Assembly (NCBI GenBank): GCA_027065215.1
Contig: JAMOOT010000160.1
Location: 1 to 9,425 of the forward strand
Origin: Candidatus Omnitrophota bacterium
GTDB taxonomy: Bacteria > Omnitrophota > Gorgyraeia > S143-82
Length of the DNA stretch: 9,425 bases
Reading direction: 5' to 3'
The notes under the pieces are model-generated. The model was not told the DNA's origin and searched no databases. It worked only from the letters and a program-made list of their open reading frames with translations. Each line of letters begins with the position of its first letter. Within the stretch, counting starts at the first letter, position 1. The translations under genes were made by a program, and so were the position numbers. This document shows positions 1 through 6,469 of this stretch, one piece after another.

Positions 1-357
1 TACCTCTATCGCCAATCTACGCGCAATATCTACTAATATTTTCCATAACCTGCTTTTCAAGTCTTCAATACTGCTACACTCCGGCATACTCAACAATATC
101 ACCGGATACCTCTTGTCCCAATCCCACTTATTATGTATCCACAACCCCTCAAATAATTCCTTCTCCCCCTCAAACAAATACCTAATCGTGGACAACAACA
201 AACTCTTTCCAAATCTACGCGGACGAGAAAGAAAGAACACCTTTCCTGAACGAACTAATTTGTACACCTCAGCAGTTTTGTCTATGTACAAATAATTCAA
301 ATCAGAGGTCCTTAAATCCTTAAAATCTTGCACTCCTATCGGCATCAATTTATCCAT
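1..357 (-). CDS. AAA-ATPase-like protein, N-terminal part (PD-(D/E)XK-associated family), cut by window edge
   Basis: The 119 visible codons match the start of the AAA-ATPase_like family (Pfam AAA-ATPase_like, usually followed by a C-terminal PDDEXK_9 nuclease-like domain). Visible hallmarks are the opening MPIGVQDF at residues 5-12, LYIDKT at 23-28, and the family's atypical P-loop SRPRRFGKSLLL at 44-55, with K51 and S52 as the nucleotide-binding pair. Full-length members are usually 500-600 residues, so most of the gene, including any nuclease domain, lies outside the window. The ATG is supported by an excellent Shine-Dalgarno sequence (AAAGGAGG at 363-370, 5 nt spacing). The biological role of the family is not established; members are often multicopy in a genome and have been suspected of mobile or defence functions. 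Of 18 leucine codons, 12 are TTG and 5 TTA, a skew not obvious in the neighbouring genes. The family call is firm; the function is unknown. Confidence 0.85.
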   Translation of the reverse strand, partial: MDKLMPIGVQDFKDLRTSDLNYLYIDKTAEVYKLVRSGKVFFLSRPRRFGKSLLLSTIRYLFEGEKELFEGLWIHNKWDWDKRYPVILLSMPECSSIEDLKSRLWKILVDIARRLAIEV

Positions 358-388
358 ACAAGCCTCCTTTGCTTTATCCCAGTGTATG

Positions 389-421
389 ATTCTATTCTAC
401 CAATACCTCACAACAACTCAA
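389..421 (-). promoter_or_regulatory. Possible sigma70-type promoter for the AAA-ATPase-like gene
   Basis: In the 102-nt gap (358-459), the minus strand carries TTGAGT (416-421), a 16-nt spacer and TAGAAT (394-399). An overlapping alternative uses TTGTTG with a second TAGAAT at 389-394. The boxes lie about 32-64 nt upstream of the ATG at 357. The hexamers are close to the -10 consensus and weaker at -35. AT-rich DNA produces such matches by chance, so this is only a candidate. The rest of the gap holds no gene and no clear terminator. Confidence 0.3.
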
Positions 422-459
422 ATGGATATAAAACAAATCCAAAATCAAAGGTTATTTTT

Positions 460-2568
460 CTATTTCGCTCTCTGCCAACCTCTGGAATCGGCAGAAAGTA
501 TATTGGGCACCAATTTTAGAATCTCCTCAACTATTCCTATCAAACAATCGTGAGTTTTACGTGGACAGATCTTTTTATAACAAGGGTGGCAAACCTGAGT
601 CCATACAGGTTTGATAAATCCTATCTTCTCAGGGGCATCTGGAAGATGGCGGGCAGGAAAGGTTGGACCGAAATAAACTATGGTCGGAGTGTGGATAAGA
701 TAAGCAAAATGAAGGGGTGCGCTATCAGGGGTAATCAGTAGGTCCAAAAGATCAATCAGAGGGAACAATTCTTCCGAACTCGTCCTCCCGGTCATATCAG
801 AAAGGCTAATAAGGGGATTTATCTCTTTCACTCGCTCCACTAATTCCTCAGACAGACCCCTATCTCGCATCGTGCCTATAAGGACCCAGAGGTAGTTCTC
901 CCTCCCATCCACTTTGGTTATTAGATCTATCAAGGCATCCTTAGAAAGGGTCTTGCTTGGCCAGTTAGAACGCAATACCAATCCTATCATTTTCTCTTTC
1001 CGTATGGAACCAAGTGTATTACCTTGTATTTTAAGAAATATTTCTTGCCTTTTTTCCTCTGCAATTTCTACATAGAATCTGTCTACATCTATAGGTTTAA
1101 GTCCACACTGAGAAAGGAATCTCTTTTGCTCTTGTATTGGATAGTCCTTTTCCCATCTTATGGGGTCAGTGTGGAAGAGCCAAGCCAGTTTTCGCAAATA
1201 ACCGAACCTACGATGCGCACCACTACGCCAAGATAAAAACTGGGTAATCCCCCTACCCTGCAGGTCATAGACTATATCTAAATCAGCACGTGCTGGCCTA
1301 AATAATTGCCATAATCTTGTATAATTGTCTGCCTCCCAAAGCATCACAGTCTCTGTCGGGCCAACGGCAATGATCTCTGAATTAGGAAAGTTTTTCTTTA
1401 TGGACTCAAAACTATACCTGGCAAGCGCAATATCCCCCAAGGAAGAAGTCTTTACAACCCCTATTCTATATCCACCTAATACCGATTCATACGTCGATAA
1501 TACACTCTCACACATCCGCTCTATACCATAATCCTCGGCTATACGCCTTCCTTTTAGCCCCATTTCTATTGCCTTGTCTGGATTCTCTAACAGATAAATC
1601 ATCTTTTCCTGCCAATCTTGAATTGAATCTGCTTGGGCCAACAATCCATTCTTCCCGTCAACCAGTTCATTAAGTGCGGGCAGATTAGAAGCTATAACCG
1701 GTCGTCCCACAGCACCAGATTCTACAACCCCCCTACCGAATGATTCTGGGTATTGGGAAGGGATTAACAACGCATAAGCCTTGGCAATAATATCGCTTAT
1801 ATCCTTTCTTGGGCCAAGAAATTCAACGGAATCGTGTAGGGAAAACCTAATCTGAAGCGAACGAAGATACTGGTAATATCTATGATTCCCTACATCTCCT
1901 ACTATCCATAACCGAGAATTGGGATACTTCCTTGTTACCTTAGAAAAGGCCCTAATAGCGACATCCTGCCCTTTATTAGGGGTAATCCGGCCAATAACCA
2001 AAAAGATAGGGTCTTTTTCGTCTTGAAAGGGGACATAATTAAACTCGTCTAAATCTACACCCCGTGGAACCAAGACAATTTTATACGAAGGGACATCAAA
2101 CTCTCTTTTCATATACTCGCCAATAAACTCCGATGGCACTATTACTCGACGCCCCATTCCCATTACCCAAGTTATTGGCCCTTTGGAATATAATCCGTGA
2201 CAGGTAGTTATAAAATTGACTATCTTAGGATATCTCTCCCTTTTAAATCGCATACGGTTTACCATCCTCACGGCATAATAACTTATCCACGCAGGCACAC
2301 GTGAACGGGCATGTACTACATCTATATCATTTTCCTCTATTATTCTTGCCAACTTGGGGATAAGGGATATCATCACAACAGGATTTTTACTATGCACAGG
2401 GAGTTTTATATGCTTTACGCCTATCTTATCCAAATAGGCCTGTCGCCACCCTCCAAAGGAAACAACTATTGATTTATGCCCCTGAGAAACCAAATAAGAT
2501 GCCACTTCAACTGTGCCTCGTTCCACCCCTCCACTGTTCAACCTTGGCAGGATCTGAAGTACCTTCAT
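460..2568 (-). CDS. Bifunctional glycosyltransferase: GT4 domain fused to GT9 heptosyltransferase-like domain
   Basis: This 702-residue protein contains two complete GT-B glycosyltransferases. Residues 1-365 are a GT4 enzyme: it has the GGVERGT acceptor-side motif at 13-19 typical of LPS-core GT4 proteins, the donor-phosphate residues R194 and K199 in GRITPNKG, and the EX7E pair E275/E283. Residues 367-685 are a GT9 (ADP-heptose:LPS heptosyltransferase) type domain, with VVKTSSLGDI at 371-380, TPDSAPLHFA at 613-622, FGPT at 633-636 and the family's C-terminal cysteine cluster C660, C663, C668, C675. No signal peptide or membrane segment is evident, so it should act at the cytoplasmic face of the inner membrane on a lipid-linked acceptor. 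The likely role, by family, is two steps of LPS core or related glycan synthesis; the sugars cannot be told from sequence. The ATG lies 14 nt after the murC stop, preceded by AGGGG. It is the last gene of the cluster. A fused pair like this is unusual. Confidence 0.88.
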   Translation of the reverse strand: MKVLQILPRLNSGGVERGTVEVASYLVSQGHKSIVVSFGGWRQAYLDKIGVKHIKLPVHSKNPVVMISLIPKLARIIEENDIDVVHARSRVPAWISYYAVRMVNRMRFKRERYPKIVNFITTCHGLYSKGPITWVMGMGRRVIVPSEFIGEYMKREFDVPSYKIVLVPRGVDLDEFNYVPFQDEKDPIFLVIGRITPNKGQDVAIRAFSKVTRKYPNSRLWIVGDVGNHRYYQYLRSLQIRFSLHDSVEFLGPRKDISDIIAKAYALLIPSQYPESFGRGVVESGAVGRPVIASNLPALNELVDGKNGLLAQADSIQDWQEKMIYLLENPDKAIEMGLKGRRIAEDYGIERMCESVLSTYESVLGGYRIGVVKTSSLGDIALARYSFESIKKNFPNSEIIAVGPTETVMLWEADNYTRLWQLFRPARADLDIVYDLQGRGITQFLSWRSGAHRRFGYLRKLAWLFHTDPIRWEKDYPIQEQKRFLSQCGLKPIDVDRFYVEIAEEKRQEIFLKIQGNTLGSIRKEKMIGLVLRSNWPSKTLSKDALIDLITKVDGRENYLWVLIGTMRDRGLSEELVERVKEINPLISLSDMTGRTSSEELFPLIDLLDLLITPDSAPLHFAYLIHTPTIVYFGPTFPARHLPDAPEKIGFIKPVWTQVCHPCYKKICPRKTHDCLIGIVEEILKLVPNILSADSRGWQRAK

Positions 2569-2569
2569 A

Positions 2570-2579
2570 AGGGGCCCCT
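2570..2579. promoter_or_regulatory. Perfect 10-bp GC palindrome between murC and the glycosyltransferase start
   Basis: AGGGGCCCCT is self-complementary and fills most of the 14-nt spacer between the murC stop codon and the glycosyltransferase ATG. The AGGGG half would also serve as the ribosome binding site (6 nt from ATG), so any pairing or protein binding here could affect initiation. It may equally be chance; no function is shown. Confidence 0.3.
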
Positions 2580-2582
2580 ATC

Positions 2583-3929
2583 TTAATTCTGATAGGCTAA
2601 TGTATCTTTGGCTATTGCCTTTGCAAGAGAATAGATCTTCCCAGCACCTAAAAAGAGCAAACAATCCCCATCTTGGACTGCCGCCTGCACTTCGCCTATA
2701 TCATAGTCAATCATTGCATATGCCGGTGTTTTGGTATGCCGAGTAAATTCTATACAAAATCGTTCACTCGTAATTCCCTCTATTGGCCTCTCACCAGCCG
2801 AATATACTGGAGTAACAAGTAATAAATCAGTCCCAGACAAGGATGAGATAAATTCATTCCAAAATCCAGAAAAACGAGAATACCGATGGGGTTCAAAAAC
2901 AACAACCAATCGCTTCTCTCCTATCACATCCCTAACTGCTGATATAGTACTACTTATCTCTGTTGGATGATGGGCGTAATCGTGAATTATCAACGAAGGA
3001 GAATAACTCATCACATCCATTCGTCTGGCAATGCCTGGGAAGGTCTCTATTGCTTGAATAACTTGAACAGGATCTATTTCCAACCAATCGCAAACTTGCA
3101 ATACCCCACAAATATTCCTAACATTATGTAATCCGATCAATGGAACTTTTCCAGATATGATCTTATTTTCCTTTCTATCCATATACTCAACATCCATTGT
3201 AAAGTCAGGGTTTATTTTATGTCCCACTGGTACAAATCTTAGATCTTGAACCGACTTAATATTCTCAAACTGAGAAAACTCTTGCCCTATTTTACTACCT
3301 AATCCAATCAAGAATTTGGTATCTCGCCTCTGGATTATATAATTACGGAAAAACTCTACCATAGAAGATTCCTGCCCGTAAAAATCAATATGCTCCAATT
3401 CAAGATAAGGGATGAACATTATCTCAGGTTTGAACAAAGAAAACGAACCATCGCTTTCATCCAACTCCAGAACTGCTATCTCTCCTGTCCCAAGCCAAGC
3501 GTTACGCCCAACCCCTTTCAAGATTCCACCTATATAGGCCGAAGGCCGATAACCCAACTGATGCAATACCCAAGAAAGCAAACCCGTTGAGGTGGTCTTT
3601 CCATGCGCACCAGTTATACCAATAACCTTTCTGGAACCGAATATTGCCTGTAACATCTCTGAGCGATGATAAATTGGTATATTAAGAGATCGGGAAAGCT
3701 CAAGTTGAGGGTCCTCATATGGAACTGCTGTAGATGTTACTACCGCATCAATCTTACGTTTCTTTACTGCCTCTGACACAGGCTCTAAAATTAACCCTTC
3801 CTTTACTAAATCATCTATAATGTAACTATGAGAAATATCTGTGCCACTTACAGTATGTCCCAATTGCAGCAAGAGCCGAGCAATTCCTGACATACCTATT
3901 CCGCCTACTGCCAACACATGTATATTCAT
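2583..3929 (-). CDS. murC: UDP-N-acetylmuramate--L-alanine ligase
   Basis: MurC is the cytoplasmic ATP-dependent ligase that adds L-alanine to UDP-MurNAc, the first amino acid of the peptidoglycan stem. All three Mur ligase domains are present: the UDP-binding N-terminal domain with GGIGMSG at 9-15, the ATP-binding central domain with the P-loop GAHGKTTST at 107-115, and the C-terminal domain with HDYAHHPTEI at 316-325, FEPHRYSR at 345-352 and GAGKIYSLA at 428-436. At 448 residues it is near the normal length. The central motif that in most MurC proteins reads T-N-I-E/D-x-D/E-H is here PYLELEH (174-180), so the usual Thr-Asn pair is replaced by Pro-Tyr. The start is set by a strong Shine-Dalgarno sequence (GAGGTGA) inside the end of the upstream DUF503 gene, with a 1-nt intergenic gap. 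The paralogue Mpl is less likely because this gene carries no separate murein-recycling context. No other division-and-cell-wall cluster genes (murB, ddl, ftsQ) are adjacent. Confidence 0.93.
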   Translation of the reverse strand: MNIHVLAVGGIGMSGIARLLLQLGHTVSGTDISHSYIIDDLVKEGLILEPVSEAVKKRKIDAVVTSTAVPYEDPQLELSRSLNIPIYHRSEMLQAIFGSRKVIGITGAHGKTTSTGLLSWVLHQLGYRPSAYIGGILKGVGRNAWLGTGEIAVLELDESDGSFSLFKPEIMFIPYLELEHIDFYGQESSMVEFFRNYIIQRRDTKFLIGLGSKIGQEFSQFENIKSVQDLRFVPVGHKINPDFTMDVEYMDRKENKIISGKVPLIGLHNVRNICGVLQVCDWLEIDPVQVIQAIETFPGIARRMDVMSYSPSLIIHDYAHHPTEISSTISAVRDVIGEKRLVVVFEPHRYSRFSGFWNEFISSLSGTDLLLVTPVYSAGERPIEGITSERFCIEFTRHTKTPAYAMIDYDIGEVQAAVQDGDCLLFLGAGKIYSLAKAIAKDTLAYQN

Positions 3930-3930
3930 T

Positions 3931-4212
3931 TTACATCACCTCAACTTCCCAATCTATTAACTCAACCTCTCTGGTTATCTTAATATAATTCACTAACCCA
4001 TCTATTGCCTTATCTAAAGATGAGCGGCCTTCCCTTAACACAGCGACTGAGATCACTGACCTTTGCCACTTATCTTGATAGTCGCTCTCTATTACAGAGG
4101 CATTAAATTTATCTCGCAACTTCTTTTTAATCCCAAGAAGAACGCTCCTCTTGTGCTTTAACGACCTTATCTCAGGTATATACAATTCCAAGTGCACCAA
4201 CCCAACAAACAT
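3931..4212 (-). CDS. YlxP-like small protein, DUF503 family
   Basis: This 93-residue protein matches the DUF503/YlxP family over its whole length. The hallmarks are the N-terminal GLVHLELYIPE strand (4-14), SLKHKRS at 17-23, the FNASVIESD stretch at 36-44, DKWQRSV at 47-53 and a charged, acidic C-terminus. The family folds as a small alpha/beta domain of ferredoxin-like type; its biochemical role is not established. In many bacteria ylxP sits between infB and rbfA, which has suggested a link to ribosome assembly or translation initiation. Here it lies 8 nt after a diguanylate cyclase gene and 1 nt before murC, so that context is absent. AAGG abuts the ATG with no spacing, so initiation probably relies on coupling to the upstream stop at 4221. 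The family start (M-x-V-G-x-x) supports this ATG. Confidence 0.87.
   Translation of the reverse strand: MFVGLVHLELYIPEIRSLKHKRSVLLGIKKKLRDKFNASVIESDYQDKWQRSVISVAVLREGRSSLDKAIDGLVNYIKITREVELIDWEVEVM
3936..3942 (-). promoter_or_regulatory. Shine-Dalgarno sequence for murC inside the DUF503 gene
   Basis: GAGGTGA lies 6 nt before the murC ATG and within the last codons of the DUF503 gene, whose TAA stop falls between it and the start. This arrangement fixes the murC start and implies translational coupling of the two genes. Confidence 0.75.
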
Positions 4213-4220
4213 CCTTAATT

Positions 4221-5225
4221 TTACTTTAAAACTACCGTGCGGTTTTTACCTAACCGTTTTGCTTCATAAAGGGCTTTATCGGCAATTTCTATTATAGTAT
4301 AAGGGTCCTTACCATCTTCCGGAAATGACGCCACACCCACGCTCACTGTTACATTTAACACCTCATTATAAGCGATCACAGGTTTTTCTGACACGACCTT
4401 ACAAATACGCTCACCAGCCCGCTTGGCCCCTTCCCTATCTGTATCCAAGAGTATTACACAAAATTCTTCCCCCCCATATCTGCCTACTAAATCAATCTCA
4501 CGGGCGGTTGATTTTATCCTACTCGCGACTTCCTTAAGTACTGCATCACCAACTAAATGGCCATAGGAATCGTTTATCCTCTTAAAATTGTCAACATCTA
4601 TCATAAGAAACCCAACTGGCGAATTAAATTTATTGGCGCGTAGTAAACTCTCAAAGAAACTATCTAACACATACCGCCTCACATAAACTCCAGTAAGTTC
4701 GTCAGTTATTGCTACCTCTTCAATTGCCCGGTACAATTTTATCCGCCGCATACCTAATGCAAACTGATTGGCTAATATATGAAAGATATCTAAGTCTTCT
4801 TCTCTACATCCTTTAACTGCAAGATACCCTCGAATATCATTTTCAACCCTTATTGGGAAAAGATAATACTCCAAACTATGAGTAAGAGACAGTTGAGTGC
4901 TATCAATGAACACACAATCTTCAACTTGGATATATTCCTTCAATCTTTCTTTAAATATCTTGAACATCTCTATCTCATCAAGGGTATTGGTCAAATCCTT
5001 TATTATTTCATATAATTTCACCTCTTTCTCTGCTTCTCGCTCGAACTGACGGTTCTTTGCCCGTTGCCGTTCAAGATCGTGATACATTTTCTTCCTAGTA
5101 GATTCCAATTCCTCCACCTTGCGTCTCATCTCTTCTACTATCTCACGGTGTCTTACCACCAAATGCCCAATGACCGCAAGGCCGATCCCTATTATTACAG
5201 ATGATACTGATACTAAGCAAAACAT
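4221..5225 (-). CDS. Membrane-anchored diguanylate cyclase (GGDEF) with coiled coil and reduced GAF-like region
   Basis: This 334-residue protein should make cyclic di-GMP from two GTP. Residues 4-24 form one hydrophobic membrane segment, 28-72 are a highly charged, heptad-like helix (probable coiled coil), about 76-168 resemble a shortened GAF domain, and 172-334 are a full GGDEF domain. The active-site loop reads GGEEF at 251-255, the metal-binding aspartate is D210 in MIDVD, and the inhibitory I-site RxxD is present as REID at 242-245. An active, product-inhibited cyclase is therefore expected. Two codons of the GGEEF motif sit in a run of seven G on the coding strand (4469-4475). The ATG overlaps the end of the preceding cyclase gene by 13 nt, with AAGG close by, so the two are translationally coupled. 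The GGDEF domain closely resembles that of its neighbour; a tandem duplication is plausible. Confidence 0.9.
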   Translation of the reverse strand: MFCLVSVSSVIIGIGLAVIGHLVVRHREIVEEMRRKVEELESTRKKMYHDLERQRAKNRQFEREAEKEVKLYEIIKDLTNTLDEIEMFKIFKERLKEYIQVEDCVFIDSTQLSLTHSLEYYLFPIRVENDIRGYLAVKGCREEDLDIFHILANQFALGMRRIKLYRAIEEVAITDELTGVYVRRYVLDSFFESLLRANKFNSPVGFLMIDVDNFKRINDSYGHLVGDAVLKEVASRIKSTAREIDLVGRYGGEEFCVILLDTDREGAKRAGERICKVVSEKPVIAYNEVLNVTVSVGVASFPEDGKDPYTIIEIADKALYEAKRLGKNRTVVLK

Positions 5226-6469
5226 ACCTTATTCTTCCCGGTTGATTTGGCCTCGTATAAACGTTCGTCTGCTTTCTTTATAAGCGCAGTCTTATCTCTA
5301 CCATCTTTGGGATAGGCTGCAACACCAATAGAGACAGTAACACTGGTTGGTGTGCGACGTAAAATCACCTGTTTTTCGGCTATCTCTCCACGTATTTTCT
5401 CTGCAATCTCAACCGCTGATTTAATATCCTTGCCCTCTAAGTATATCAAGAATTCCTCCCCTCCATAGCGGGCAACTATATCCTTGTGCCTACGGGTATG
5501 CCTTAACATAATCTTGGCCACATTTTTTATTATAATGTCTCCTGCGGTATGCCCATACGTATCGTTATATTTCTTAAAGTCATCTATATCTATCATCAAT
5601 AGAGAAAAGACCTTTTGTTGACGGTATAACAATATCTCTTCCAACCTCTCAAGGATATATCTCCGAAGGTAAAGACCACTTAACCCATCTCGTAATGCCA
5701 AAGATTCCATTCGCTTATATAAAATAGTATTACCAATTGCAACAGCAGCCAAATCACCTATTGTCTGCAAAAACGATAAATCCTCAGAATAAAATGTGTA
5801 CTTATCAAACGAATTAAGGCGCAAAATCCCAATTACTTTTTCTTCTATAATCATAGGAACAGATAAAAGAGACCCCACTGGGGTACTCTTCCCCAAACTA
5901 TCCAAATCAAATCTATAATCATGACTGGTATCTTCTACCAATAAAGGGCAGGCATGTTTCATCACCCATCTATCAAAGATATCCCCACTACGCGGTATTT
6001 TATAAAAATCCATATTTACCCCTGCCTTATCCACCAACTCTAACCGCTGGCGCTCCTCATCAACGATGTATATAACACACTGATCAGACTTGGGAATCAT
6101 ATCCATTGTCTTTTGTACAATGTAGTGAGAAACTGCCTCCAATGAAAGGTTATAACTCAATTTCTGCATCATAGACTCAAGGGCAAGATACCGGCTTTTC
6201 TTCCTCTGAAGGGCAGATTCTAAACGAGAGGCCTGCTCCAATTCAGCCTGTAGGAGGTTTATCTTTTCATATAAGTCACTTTTCCTTATTTCCCAAACGC
6301 ATACAGTATTGCTAATTCGCCTATAGAGAAAGACTATTATGGAAAGAATAATGAGATAGGCACAGAAAAAGAAAAACAAATTATAAGGACAATAATAGAC
6401 TGCATAACCCAAAGGCACCAAAACATAGGCAAGAATCGCAATGATTGTTAATAAATTTCGTTTAAACAA
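5213..6469 (-). CDS. Membrane-anchored GAF-GGDEF diguanylate cyclase
   Basis: This 418-residue protein is a probable c-di-GMP synthase with a cytoplasmic sensor. Two hydrophobic helices (about 6-27 and 30-49) joined by a very short turn form a hairpin membrane anchor, with basic residues on both flanks. A charged helical linker (62-100) leads to a well-formed GAF domain (about 104-252, including SLLSVPMIIEEKVIGILRLN at 200-219), then a GGDEF domain at 258-418. GGEEF lies at 336-340, the metal aspartate D294 is in MIDID, and an I-site RHKD occurs at 327-330. With almost no periplasmic part, the signal is probably cytosolic and sensed by GAF; the ligand is unknown. The start codon is TTG at 6467-6469, overlapping the end of the ABC ATPase gene by 8 nt. 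No well-spaced Shine-Dalgarno sequence precedes it (AAGGA is 14 nt away), so coupling to the upstream gene is likely. An internal start is possible but would remove the membrane hairpin. Confidence 0.88.
   Translation of the reverse strand: MFKRNLLTIIAILAYVLVPLGYAVYYCPYNLFFFFCAYLIILSIIVFLYRRISNTVCVWEIRKSDLYEKINLLQAELEQASRLESALQRKKSRYLALESMMQKLSYNLSLEAVSHYIVQKTMDMIPKSDQCVIYIVDEERQRLELVDKAGVNMDFYKIPRSGDIFDRWVMKHACPLLVEDTSHDYRFDLDSLGKSTPVGSLLSVPMIIEEKVIGILRLNSFDKYTFYSEDLSFLQTIGDLAAVAIGNTILYKRMESLALRDGLSGLYLRRYILERLEEILLYRQQKVFSLLMIDIDDFKKYNDTYGHTAGDIIIKNVAKIMLRHTRRHKDIVARYGGEEFLIYLEGKDIKSAVEIAEKIRGEIAEKQVILRRTPTSVTVSIGVAAYPKDGRDKTALIKKADERLYEAKSTGKNKVCFA

Noticed and set aside
423..441. TGGAT/ATCCA stem in the gap after the operon, as a terminator
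   Set aside because: A 5-bp, AT-rich stem with a 9-nt loop and no T-tract following it; chance in AT-rich DNA is sufficient explanation.
471..495. Inverted repeat TCTGCC/GGCAGA with a 13-nt loop near the end of the glycosyltransferase gene, as a terminator
   Set aside because: The stem is only 6 bp, lies inside the coding sequence and is not followed by a T-run on either strand, so it is not a convincing intrinsic terminator.
3528..3550. GGCCGAAGGCC short inverted repeat inside murC
   Set aside because: The 4-bp stem falls in conserved coding sequence and has no positional logic.
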